Shown piece after piece: positions 48,886 to 59,998 of a stretch of 64,000 nucleotides of DNA; within the stretch, counting starts at the first letter, position 1, and each line of letters starts with the position of its first letter. The stretch comes from a candidate division WOR-1 bacterium RIFOXYB2_FULL_45_9 (lineage in GTDB: Bacteria > Margulisbacteria > WOR-1 > O2-12-FULL-45-9 > XYB2-FULL-48-7): assembly GCA_001771575.1 (NCBI GenBank), contig MEUD01000001.1:1241277-1305276 (forward strand). Direction: 5' to 3'. Position numbers and translations under genes: made by a program. The notes beneath the pieces were generated by a model. The model was not told where the DNA came from and made no database searches. It saw only the letters and a list, made by a program, of their open reading frames with translations.

Positions 48886-49532
48886 AGACCTTGATCGCTC
48901 CTTCCATTCTCTCGGCCGATTTCCGGACGCTGGAAGCGGAGATAAAAAAGGTTGAAGCGGCCGGCGCCGACCTGATCCACATTGACGTGATGGATGGCCA
49001 CTTTGTTCCTAACATTACCATTGGCGCATTGGTCGTCAAGGCTTGCCGCAAAGCGACCAAACTGCCGCTCGACGTCCACTTGATGATCGAAAACCCGGAC
49101 CGCTTTATTCCCGACTTCGCCAGGGCGGGGGCCGATCTTATCACTATCCATGTTGAATCCTCAAAAAACCTAGATAGCGATATTGAGCTGATCAGGCAAA
49201 ACAATGCCAGGCCAGGGGTGGTAGTCAACCCGGCGACCCCGGTCGAATCAATTTTCCACGTGCTGGAAAAGATCGACATGGTCCTGTTAATGTCGGTTAA
49301 CCCTGGCTTTGAAGGCCAAAAATTCATGCCCGAAGTCTTGCCTAAGATCAAAGCTCTTAAGTCGTTAGTTGTTAGTCGTAAGTTGTCAGTTGATATAGAA
49401 GTCGACGGCGGCATTAATCTTGAAACAGCTAAAGAAGTTGTTAAGGCCGGGGCCAATGTCCTGGTTGCCGGGTCGGCGATCTTCTACGCGGCCGATCCTC
49501 CCGCCGTTATCAGACAGCTGAAAGCCTCATAA
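48882..49532 (+). CDS. rpe: Ribulose-phosphate 3-epimerase
   Basis: Interconverts ribulose-5-phosphate and xylulose-5-phosphate. It is a TIM barrel of 216 residues. APSILSADF, IHIDVMDGHFVPN (metal His/Asp), VHLMIENPDRF, VNPGFEGQKF and EVDGGIN are all present. The segment before EVDGGIN (SLVVSRKLSVD) is encoded by an imperfect GTTAGTTGTTAGTCG repeat but does not change the length. Its position after the kinase/PASTA genes fits the conserved prkC-rpe neighbourhood. Confidence 0.97.
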   Translation: MKTLIAPSILSADFRTLEAEIKKVEAAGADLIHIDVMDGHFVPNITIGALVVKACRKATKLPLDVHLMIENPDRFIPDFARAGADLITIHVESSKNLDSDIELIRQNNARPGVVVNPATPVESIFHVLEKIDMVLLMSVNPGFEGQKFMPEVLPKIKALKSLVVSRKLSVDIEVDGGINLETAKEVVKAGANVLVAGSAIFYAADPPAVIRQLKAS

Positions 49533-49555
49533 CTAAAGGTATTCCTCGTTATCAG

Positions 49556-52108
49556 GTGAAATTGTTGCCGCTACCTGACGAAAAAATAACTGATATGGTT
49601 ATTTTAGGTGTCAGGGGAACTGTCATTAGAAAAAACGGACAAACGTACTGTGTTCCCGCTGAACGTTCGTTTTACCACCAGCTGGTGATCCGCTCCTCCT
49701 TTTGTGGTCGTATAGAAACCCTGGCTAAGCAAGCGAAAGCCCTTAACGCTGGTTTTGACCAAGATTGTTTTTTTGAAGCGGCCGGGGTCTGTCTTTTTGC
49801 CCACCAGGGACAGAAAAGAAAAGTCAGCGGCGAGCCATACGCTGAGCACCCCATTCAACTTGTCGAACGGGCGGTCGTTCAATTTAAGATTGGAATCGCT
49901 GACGAATTAGTCGCCGCTTTGCTTCATGACACGGTTGAGGATACGATGATCAGCCTCGATTTTATCAGGGAGCGATTTGGTCCAGTGGCGGCAGGCATAG
50001 TGGACGGCTTAACAAAAATAGAACAACTTGAAAAAGATCGGTTAATCGATGGGAAGAACATTGACAAATTTGTCTCCGCTTTAACAACCGATATTAGGGT
50101 CCTGCGGCTAAAGATCATTGACCGGCTCATCAATTTGGAGGATGCCGAGTGGTTAAGTCAAGAGAGCCGTGGACGCAATTGCCGAGAAGCGCTCGAGTTT
50201 TATGTTCCGTTGGCTCGATTGTGCGGCATGATGAGCCTCTCCCGGCCGCTGGCTGATCTTGCTTTTCGGAAGCTAGAGCCCGAGCGATATCAACAGATCG
50301 GCGGGATTATCGATGGATTGCTTCAAGAAAACAAAGAGACGCTTGATGGGATGGCCGCGGCGATCAAAGCCGAATATTTGGTTTTGTGGCGCCGGACATT
50401 GGGAGAAAAACTAGTCGTGACCCCGGAAGGGAGAGAGCTATTAGACGCTAAAATGGCCGGGTTGAGCGTTAAACAACGGCCGAAAACTCCTTACGAAGCC
50501 GACCAATCGGCGATCGTTCGAGGGACCGACCCCAGCCGGATTTCTGATATATTGATGATACGAGTCGTGGTTGGGTCGATTGATGACTGTTTTGCCCTTC
50601 TTGATATTATTCATCAGCTCGGGATCCCGCTGGATAGCTTTTTTCGCGATCACGTGAACGATCCCAAGCTTAACGGATATCGGTCTCTCCATACCGCTGT
50701 TTTAATCGACGGTAAACTGACGGTCAGATTCCAGATTAGGACTGGTGAGATGCAAAAAGCGGCTGATGAAGGAGTCTTGTCCGCTCCCTTGGCCCAAGGC
50801 GGACAGTTCAGGCAGCCAGATATCCCCTGGTTAAAGACCGATTGGCTTAGGGTCATTTTCAGGACGCAAGACAAAAGAATGAAGATCGCCTTGGTCAAAA
50901 TGCTCGCTAGGGCCAAGCCAACCTCATTGCTAATTAAAAAGAAGCATGATTCAATGCATGTCGAAACCTTTTTACCTCCGGACGTTTCTCCATTGGAGGC
51001 GGCGATAATAGCCGATCCGGAGATCGGATTAAGATTGAGATCCGCTGTTTTTCGGGACGCCGAGGCCGAGATCGATCGTCCATTGGCAGGAAACATCGGA
51101 ATGATGCGCCTAAACATCGGAGAGGAAGTGCAATATCGGGATTATGGTCGTTTATTAAACAATCCTTTGGCCCGACTCCGATTTGCCGATTGTTTAGCCG
51201 GCAAGGATCAGGAATATCGTTGTCGTTTCGCGGGCGAAATATTAAACGCCGAATTGGCACACTATTTTTTGCGGTTGGCTGAGATTGCCGGCGTCTATCC
51301 GGAACAAGTGAGGGGAATGATAGATCGATTGATCAACGGGGAGGTTTTGGCGACGGACGCGGCCAGAGAACTAAACAGCCTTGTGAGCGGATCTGACGAG
51401 GGCTTATTGCTGGTTACTCGATTGACGCTGGAAACCGGTGCCGCCGATGCCGGCAGTCTCCTGACTGGGATGAGGAAAACCTTTCCCTTGGAAAGCGGCG
51501 GGTTTTTAAACGGCCAGGTCAAGGCTTCGATCCCTTTTAAAAGCCGCCTGCAACTAGGCCAGATGGAAAGATTTGTGGCGGAGCTGGAGAACAATCGTGA
51601 CGCCAGCGTTGCCGAATATGATGTTGTCCGCCCGCCGATAATTCATGATTGGACAGTTTTTAACCCGACTTCTTTCAACTACTCTAGGGATCTCGCCCTG
51701 TTGGCTTCGCGGGCTTTGCGCCGTCAAGGGGGAGCCGTCGTCGATATGTTCTTGAACCCGCTGGCGATGCCGATGATTCCTAATAATTTTAGGCAACAGG
51801 TCGGAGCGGTTCTTGCAGAACACATCGCGATGGCCAGTCTTCTTCTGATCGGTGGACGGAAAGAAGAGGTTGACGCTTTTTACTCGGCGATCGTTGAATA
51901 CTTGTCGATCAAATCCGCTCCGGAACCGTTAGTTGTCCTTTATGAGCGGGACCAGATGTTTCAGCCGGAAGGAATTATCCAGCCATTGACCCAAATCGAA
52001 GAGCCGTATTTTGGCTATATGCTCACGGAGCTTGGACACGCCGACGAATTTATTTTTGAGCATTTACTCCGCCGTTTTAATCGCGAGACCCGCGGTCGAA
52101 GTTTTTAA
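49556..52108 (+). CDS. Divergent RelA/SpoT homologue (RSH protein 2)
   Basis: An 850-residue RSH-type protein. The HD hydrolase domain is well kept: H98, H124-D125 in ALLHDTVEDT and KIIDRLINLED. The synthetase keeps RPKTPYE, D331 in ISDILMIRVVV and LNGYRSLHT, but the catalytic Glu of the (I/V)ExQIRT motif is R391 (LTVRFQIRT), so ppGpp synthesis is doubtful. A TGS-like domain (VSPLEAAIIADPEIGLRL) follows. The last about 300 residues, with an unrecognised globular domain (FNYSRDLALLASRALRR to the end), replace the usual ACT region. The start is GTG with no clear ribosome site. By eye this gene is AT-richer than its neighbours (not computed). Confidence 0.75.
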   Translation: MKLLPLPDEKITDMVILGVRGTVIRKNGQTYCVPAERSFYHQLVIRSSFCGRIETLAKQAKALNAGFDQDCFFEAAGVCLFAHQGQKRKVSGEPYAEHPIQLVERAVVQFKIGIADELVAALLHDTVEDTMISLDFIRERFGPVAAGIVDGLTKIEQLEKDRLIDGKNIDKFVSALTTDIRVLRLKIIDRLINLEDAEWLSQESRGRNCREALEFYVPLARLCGMMSLSRPLADLAFRKLEPERYQQIGGIIDGLLQENKETLDGMAAAIKAEYLVLWRRTLGEKLVVTPEGRELLDAKMAGLSVKQRPKTPYEADQSAIVRGTDPSRISDILMIRVVVGSIDDCFALLDIIHQLGIPLDSFFRDHVNDPKLNGYRSLHTAVLIDGKLTVRFQIRTGEMQKAADEGVLSAPLAQGGQFRQPDIPWLKTDWLRVIFRTQDKRMKIALVKMLARAKPTSLLIKKKHDSMHVETFLPPDVSPLEAAIIADPEIGLRLRSAVFRDAEAEIDRPLAGNIGMMRLNIGEEVQYRDYGRLLNNPLARLRFADCLAGKDQEYRCRFAGEILNAELAHYFLRLAEIAGVYPEQVRGMIDRLINGEVLATDAARELNSLVSGSDEGLLLVTRLTLETGAADAGSLLTGMRKTFPLESGGFLNGQVKASIPFKSRLQLGQMERFVAELENNRDASVAEYDVVRPPIIHDWTVFNPTSFNYSRDLALLASRALRRQGGAVVDMFLNPLAMPMIPNNFRQQVGAVLAEHIAMASLLLIGGRKEEVDAFYSAIVEYLSIKSAPEPLVVLYERDQMFQPEGIIQPLTQIEEPYFGYMLTELGHADEFIFEHLLRRFNRETRGRSF

Positions 52109-52115
52109 GATTCAA

Positions 52116-52124
52116 TGTTATGAT
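52116..52124 (+). promoter_or_regulatory. Extended -10 promoter (TGTTATGAT) for ribD
   Basis: TGT-TATGAT lies 8 bases before the ATG at 52133, with no ribosome site. Confidence 0.5.
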
Positions 52125-52132
52125 AACCACAT

Positions 52133-53224
52133 ATGTGGACTGAAGACGACGTAAGGTTCATGCGCGAGGCGCTAAGCCTGGCAAAATCGGCCGAAGGGCG
52201 GACGACCCCCGATCCGCTGGTTGGAGCGGTCTTGGTCAAAGAAGGCCGGATCATTTCCATGGGCTATCACGGCGAAGTCGCCACACCTCACGCGGAAGCC
52301 TGGGCGATCGACAAAGCCGGACTTGAGGCCAGAGGGGGGACCCTTTATGTCAACCTCGAGCCTTGCTCCCATTTTGGGAATAATCCCCCCTGCGCCGACC
52401 GGATCATAAATGCCGGGATCAAAAAAGTCTTTGTGGCGATGAAGGACCCCAATCCCCTGGTCAATGGGCGGGGAATAAAAAAAATGATCCGTCATGGGAT
52501 CAAGGTCCAGGTTGGTCTGCTTGAAGACGAAGCAAAAAAATTAAACGAAGTCTTTAATAAATATATTACGACCGGACTCCCTTTTGTCGTCATGAAGACG
52601 GCAATGACCCTTGATGGTAAGATCGCCACCCGGACCGGAGCCAGCCGCTGGGTCGCGGGGACGGCTTCCCTGCGCTACGCCCATCATCTGCGCAACTTAT
52701 ACGACGCGATCCTGGTCGGGGTCGGGACCGTGCTGATCGATAATCCCAAACTTAATGTCCGCCGGGTCCAGAAGGTTAAGGACCCGATCCGGATAGTCCT
52801 TGATACCATGGCGCGGACCCCGCTCAAGGCCGATATTCTCTCCAAAGGCCAGCGGACGATCGTCGCGGTCGGGCCAAAAGCGCCGGCCGCCCGAATCGAG
52901 GCGCTGAAAAAGAAAGGGGCGGAAATTCTCCATTTGCCGGTCAGCGGCGATCGCGTCAGCGTCAAGGCGCTGGTAAAAAAGCTCGGCGAAATGAAGATCA
53001 CCAGTCTGTTGCTTGAAGGGGGAGGCGAAGTTTACGCATCATTCCTCGAAGCCGGGTTGGTCGATAAGGCATTCTTTTTTATCGTCCCCAAGGTCTTTGG
53101 CGGCCGCGATGCTAAAACGTCGGTCGAAGGTGTTGGCGTCTCTCTCCCCGCGCAAGCCAAATGGCTGAAGAATATCCATGTTGAGAGGGTGGAAGAAGAT
53201 ATATTAGTTAGTGGGTATTTTTAA
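52133..53224 (+). CDS. ribD: Bifunctional riboflavin deaminase/reductase RibD
   Basis: Catalyses the deaminase and reductase steps of riboflavin synthesis. It has 363 residues. The deaminase part carries HAEAWAI and NLEPCSHFGNNPPCADRI (zinc His/Cys/Cys and catalytic Glu). The reductase part carries MTLDGKIATRTGASRWV, GVGTVLIDNPKLNVR and LLEGGGEVYASFL. No other rib genes are adjacent and no FMN riboswitch is seen before it. A long inverted repeat follows the stop. Confidence 0.96.
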   Translation: MWTEDDVRFMREALSLAKSAEGRTTPDPLVGAVLVKEGRIISMGYHGEVATPHAEAWAIDKAGLEARGGTLYVNLEPCSHFGNNPPCADRIINAGIKKVFVAMKDPNPLVNGRGIKKMIRHGIKVQVGLLEDEAKKLNEVFNKYITTGLPFVVMKTAMTLDGKIATRTGASRWVAGTASLRYAHHLRNLYDAILVGVGTVLIDNPKLNVRRVQKVKDPIRIVLDTMARTPLKADILSKGQRTIVAVGPKAPAARIEALKKKGAEILHLPVSGDRVSVKALVKKLGEMKITSLLLEGGGEVYASFLEAGLVDKAFFFIVPKVFGGRDAKTSVEGVGVSLPAQAKWLKNIHVERVEEDILVSGYF

Positions 53225-53256
53225 CTTATTTTAAATATACACTGCCTTGATCCTGG

Positions 53257-53370
53257 CCTGTACGTATTAGAAAATATCTCTCTCGCCTATTGGTTGTCCA
53301 TTTTCTTTGTTGCCGGATAAAGAAAATGGACAAGGCGCAAAAGAGAGTAAAAAAGTCAAATACGTACAGG
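53257..53370. repeat. Large nested inverted repeat (114 bp)
   Basis: Lies in the roughly 205-bp gap between ribD and the HypC-HydE gene, the largest gap in the window. The outer arms CCTGTACGTATT / AATACGTACAGG (53257-53268, 53359-53370) and inner arms TTGTCCATTTTCTTT / AAAGAAAATGGACAA (53294-53308, 53319-53333) are perfect. The inner loop is GTTGCCGGAT. Between them CTCTCT and CGCC pair with AGAGAG and GGCG across small bulges. It would fold as one long hairpin. It may be a mobile palindromic element (MITE/REP type), a structured RNA or a regulatory site. Confidence 0.75.
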
Positions 53371-53413
53371 GCGAGAGCCGCGAAGCCGGTTTGAATTGCC
53401 GCGGGTTTTCTGA

Positions 53414-53422
53414 TGCTATAAT
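53414..53422 (+). promoter_or_regulatory. Extended -10 promoter (TGCTATAAT) for the HypC-HydE gene
   Basis: TGC-TATAAT lies 7 bases before the ATG at 53430, with no ribosome site. It confirms that translation begins at MCYAIPG, the HypC-like N-terminus. Confidence 0.65.
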
Positions 53423-53429
53423 AGTCTAA

Positions 53430-54690
53430 ATGTGTTACGCTATCCCCGGCCAGATCACCGAGATAAACGGCAAGACCGTCACCGTTGACTACTTTGGTGA
53501 AAAGAAAACCGCCATTAATGAGCTTTCCAAAATTAGGATCGGCGACTATGTTTTTGCCCAGGGTGGATTTCTCATCTCAACCGTCGAAGAAAAAGAAGCC
53601 AGGGAAACTCTTGCCGCTTGGGAAGAGCTCTTCTTTGCCCTCAAGAAGACCGACATCAGGATATCCCGCCTTGTCCGCGGCGCCGAGGGAATCGATAAGA
53701 AGTTTAGCGCGATCCTCGACAAAGCGGCCGAAGGCCGGCAATTAAAGAGCGATGAGTTGCTCCGACTGCTTAAGGCCGAAGACCACAAGGAACTGGACAT
53801 GCTTTACAAGACCGCCAATTTCCTCCGCCAAAAGCATCTTACCAACGCCTGTTGTGTCCACGGGATAATCGAATTCTCCAACTGCTGTCAAAACGATTGT
53901 GCTTACTGCGGGATCAGGCGGAGCAGTGAGATAAAGCGTTACCGGATGAGTGATGAAGAGATCCTGGCCACCGCCGCCGAGGCGATCGACAAGTATGGTT
54001 TTAAGGCTTTGGTCCTGCAAGCCGGAGAGGATCCGGCTTTTCCCGTTGACCGGATCGCGGCATTGATCAAAGAGATCAAAGCCCGGCACGCGGTCCTGAT
54101 CTTTATCTCTGTTGGCGAGGTTGGCAAAGAGGGATTGGCCAAGTTGTACCAGGCGGGGGCGAGGGGGCTTCTGGCTCGTTTCGAGACGAGCAACCCAGCG
54201 CTTTACGCCAATCTTCATCCGGGAGATAAGCTTCAAGATCGGATCGATGAACTAAAACACGCTTATGAACTTGGCTATCTGATCTTGACCGGCGGTTTGA
54301 TCGGCCTTCCGACCCAGACCGAAGTTGATCTGCTCAATGACATTTTATTGGCCAAAGAACTTCATACCGAGATGTACTCATTTGGCCCTGTTTTACCGGA
54401 TGGCCCGCCAACCAGCCTGGTACTCAAGACCCTGGCGGTCGCCAGAATTGTCGACCCGATGGCCAAGATCCTGGTAACGACCGGTTTTGAGACCCTTGAT
54501 CCGGCGGCCCGGCGGCTTGGTTTGCTGGCCGGGGGGAATTCGGTCATGCTGAACGTCACGCCGCTCAAGTATCGGAAACTCTACGGCATTTATCCGGATC
54601 GGGCGCATGTTGAAGAAGAGATTGGCGATCAGATCAAAGAGACATTGGACCTTTTGCGGTCGCTTGGCCGGGCGCCGACTGACCTGGGGA

Positions 54691-54698
<8 letters not shown>
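53430..54698 (+). CDS. HypC-HydE fusion, hydrogenase maturation radical SAM protein
   Basis: A 422-residue two-domain protein. Residues 1-70 are HypC-like: MCYAIPGQI with the essential Cys2, VDYFGEKKTAI, RIGDYVFAQGGFLI and EEKEARETL. HypC is the chaperone that carries the Fe(CN)2CO unit in [NiFe]-hydrogenase maturation. Residues about 100-422 are a BioB-like radical SAM domain of HydE type: IIEFSNCC followed by C153-x3-C157-x2-C160 (CQNDCAYCGIRR), VLQAGEDP and GGLIGLPTQTE. HydE builds the [FeFe]-hydrogenase H-cluster. The pairing joins two separate maturation systems. No HydF, HydG, Hyp or hydrogenase gene is in the window. It could also serve another metal cofactor. Confidence 0.85.
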
Positions 54699-57189
<2,491 letters not shown>

Positions 57190-57193
<4 letters not shown>

Positions 57194-58701
57194 TTTATTG
57201 TTTTAAGGAAGCTTTGGACCAGTTCTTTTAGGCCCGTTTCGGTTTCCGGCGTGATGTCGCTGGTCGTCCGGATACTTTCCAGGGCCTGCGCTCCACGTGA
57301 CCTGATATAGTCAAAAAAGCGAACCTTAAACTCTTTGACCTTGTCTTTCGGCCAGTTGTTAAAGTAATTATTGGATAGGCCATAAAGGAAAGCGATCTGT
57401 TCTTCGACCGGTAGAGGGTCGTGCTTGTTCTGCTTGAGCGCTTCGACCAGTAGGGCCCCCTTGGCCAGCAGGTCCTGGGTCTCTTTTTCAAGTTCCGACG
57501 AGAACATCTCGAACGACTGCTTTTCCCGGTAGCGGGCGAGCTCCAGCTTGAGAGAGCCGGAAACCTTGCGCATTGCTTTGATCTGCGCCTTGCCGCCGAC
57601 GCGCGAGACGGAGATCCCGACATCGATCGCCGGCCTGATCCCCTGGTTGTAATACTCGTTGGAAAGGAAGATCTGCCCGTCGGTAATAGAGATGACGTTG
57701 GTCGGGATGTAAGCGGAAACGTCGCCGAGCTGGGTCTCGATGATCGGCAGGGCGGTCAGCGAACCTCCACCTTTGGCCTGGCTTAATTTGGCCGAGCGCT
57801 CCAGGAGACGGGAGTGGAGATAGAAAACATCCCCGGGATAGGCTTCTCTCCCCGGCGGGCGGCGTAGCAGAAGAGAGATCATCCGGTAAGAGGTGGCGTG
57901 CTTGGAGAGATCGTCATAGACGATCAGGACGTCTTTTCCCTGGTGCATGAACTCTTCCCCCATGGCGGTCCCGGAAAAGGGGGCGAGGTACTGGAGCGCC
58001 GCCGGATCGGAGGCGGGAGCGTCGACGATAATGGTGTAGTCCATCGCGCCGTGCTTGAGCAAGGTGCCGACGGTTTCGACGACGGTCGAGGTCTTTTGCC
58101 CGATCGCCACGTAAATGCAGATGACGTTCTGTCCCTTTTGGTTAATGATCGTGTCGATGGCGATGGTGCTCTTGCCGGTCGAGCGGTCGCCGATGATCAG
58201 CTCGCGTTGGCCGCGGCCGATCGGGATCAAGGCGTCGACTATCTTGTAGCCGGTCTGGAGGGGTTCTTTGACCGGCTGGCGGTCGACGACCGCTGGCGCG
58301 GGGGCTTCCACCGGCCTGGTCCTCTCGGTCTTGATCGGTCCTTTGCCGTCAAGCGGCTGGCCGAGGCCGTTGACTACCCGGCCGAGTAAGGGGTCGCCGA
58401 CCGGGACTTCCATCAGGCGGTGAAGATTTTTTGCCCAGTCCCCTTCGCGGACGCTGACGTGTCCAGCCAGGATCATGGCGGTAATCTCGTCCCTCTCCAG
58501 GTTGCTGACCAGGCCGTAAATATTATTGGGGAATTCGATCATGCCGCCGACCTGCGCCGAAGAGAGCCCGCGGATCCGGGCGATACCGTCTCCGGATTCC
58601 AGGACGATCCCGACCTCATCGACTTTGGCCTGGGCCTCGAACTCCTCGATCCGTTTCTTGATCGCCTCCGAAATGTTGTGATAGTTTTTCATGTCGGACA
58701 T
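57190..58701 (-). CDS. atpA: ATP synthase alpha subunit
   Basis: Non-catalytic nucleotide-binding subunit of F1, 503 residues. [15 protein letters not shown] is the P-loop, [15 protein letters not shown] Walker B, and [23 protein letters not shown] the family signature. A strong AAGGAG site precedes the ATG in the 15-bp gap after atpH. Length and motifs are canonical. Confidence 0.98.
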
Positions 58702-58716
58702 ATACCGCTCCTTTAT

Positions 58717-59253
58717 CTATACTGGAATATTGGCCAGTGAATATTTCAATTCGGTTAGTGTTTTTTTGAGGCTTAGATCGATCATCATCCCCCCGATGAT
58801 CTTAATGATTATTCCCCCCATGATCGAGGGATTAACATCGTTTTTTAGTTTGATGTTCCGATCAAAGATCCGCCGCAGAGAAGTTTCGGCCCCCTTGATC
58901 GTGTTGTCGTCGAGAGGAACGGCAGAAACGATCTGGCCAAGCGAAACCCCTTCCATCTCCGAATAAAGTTGGGTATAAGCTTCGGAGACCTTCCCCAGCT
59001 GATTGCTGTGCCCGTCGCTGATCAAAAATTCGACCAGTTTAACGAAAAGCCGCGACGAGTTTGGCGGCAGAAGGTCGCGGAAAACCAAAAGCTTCTTCTC
59101 CGGGGTTACCGATGAGCCCTGGAAGAAAAGCCGCAGTTGGTAGTTTGAATAGATCAGCCTGCTGATGAAGTAAAGCTCTTCTTCCAGCTGTTGCTGTAGG
59201 TTCTCTTCTTTCGCCCATTCGTACAGTTTTTTATAGTCAATTTCAAGATCCAG
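58717..59253 (-). CDS. atpH: ATP synthase delta subunit with a probable CTG start
   Basis: Peripheral-stalk connector of F1, 178 residues if started at CTG 59253, the normal delta length. The reading frame has no ATG, GTG or TTG at the right place. AAAAGGAG lies 7 bases before the CTG, inside the end of atpF, giving LDLEIDYKKLYEWAKEE as the N-terminus. A TTG at 59088 would remove the first third of the protein. An ATT at 59241 is another candidate. The C-terminal part (GGIIIKIIGGMMIDLSLKKTL) matches the delta signature. Confidence 0.85.
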   Translation of the reverse strand: MDLEIDYKKLYEWAKEENLQQQLEEELYFISRLIYSNYQLRLFFQGSSVTPEKKLLVFRDLLPPNSSRLFVKLVEFLISDGHSNQLGKVSEAYTQLYSEMEGVSLGQIVSAVPLDDNTIKGAETSLRRIFDRNIKLKNDVNPSIMGGIIIKIIGGMMIDLSLKKTLTELKYSLANIPV

Positions 59254-59743
59254 GGGAAAACTCCTTTTCCAGTTCGCGCAGACTTTCCGCGACCAGTCGA
59301 TGCTGGTCCTCCGCGGTCAAGGCCTTCTTTATGACCTTAGAGGTCGCTTCGGCGATCAACGCGGCCGATTGATCGCGGATCTCTTCGAGCGCTTTTCGCT
59401 GTTCCTTCGCGATCTCTTTCATGGCGCCGTCGCGCAGGGCTTTGGATTCAAGACGGGCTTCGGTGACCAGCTTGTTGCGCAGGATCTGGGCTTCAAGCCG
59501 TGCTTCTTCCTTAAGCTCCGTAACCTCTTTGCTCGCCTCCTTCATTCTTTCCTCGTAAAGGCGAAGCATGACTTCCGTGTCTTTTTTTATTTTTTCCGAG
59601 TCGGCCAGGCGTTTGGCAAAAAACGCTTCCCTCTCCTCCATGAAATTGATCAGGGCCGGCAGGACAAATTGCCGGAGGAGGAGCAAAAGCACCCCAAAGC
59701 TGACCAGCGTCCAGAAAATCAGACCGGTTTCTAGCTCGAACAT
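59243..59743 (-). CDS. atpF: ATP synthase b subunit
   Basis: Peripheral-stalk subunit of Fo, 166 residues. One N-terminal transmembrane helix (about 7-28, LIFWTLVSFGVLLLLL) is followed by a long charged coiled-coil that runs to the C-terminus. Only one b-type gene is present, so the stalk is probably a b2 homodimer. The 3' end overlaps the proposed atpH start and supplies its ribosome site. Confidence 0.95.
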   Translation of the reverse strand: MFELETGLIFWTLVSFGVLLLLLRQFVLPALINFMEEREAFFAKRLADSEKIKKDTEVMLRLYEERMKEASKEVTELKEEARLEAQILRNKLVTEARLESKALRDGAMKEIAKEQRKALEEIRDQSAALIAEATSKVIKKALTAEDQHRLVAESLRELEKEFSPGS

Positions 59744-59744
59744 C

Positions 59745-59972
59745 TTACTTTAATAGGATCAACAGCAGTGAAACGACCAGGGCGTAGAGCGCGATCGCTT
59801 CGATAAAGGCGATAAACAGGATCGCGCTTGTTCTAAGCTGGTCGGCCATTTCCGGCTGGCGGCTCATCGATTCGATCGCCTTTTGTCCGATCATGCTAAC
59901 CCCGACGCTCGCTCCCACACCGACCAGTCCGATCGATAATCCTGCCGCTAAAGTGGTCAGATCAATTCCCAT
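59745..59972 (-). CDS. atpE: ATP synthase c subunit
   Basis: Rotor-ring subunit of Fo, 75 residues, two transmembrane helices joined by the polar loop SRQPEM. The ion-binding Glu is in FIAFIEAIALYAL. The residues after it (A-I-A) and those at the matching position of helix 1 lack the Gln and Ser/Thr ligands of sodium-type rings, so proton coupling is more likely. It lies between atpB and atpF in the usual order. Confidence 0.96.
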   Translation of the reverse strand: MGIDLTTLAAGLSIGLVGVGASVGVSMIGQKAIESMSRQPEMADQLRTSAILFIAFIEAIALYALVVSLLLILLK

Positions 59973-59998
59973 GTCAATTCCTCCTTCAAAAAATTTAT

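Noticed and set aside
58717-59088. atpH as a 123-residue truncated gene
   Set aside because: The frame continues upstream with a good delta N-terminus and a ribosome site before a CTG, so the gene is complete.
59745-59972. Sodium-specific c-ring
   Set aside because: The Gln and Ser/Thr ligands of sodium-type c subunits are absent around the ion-binding Glu.
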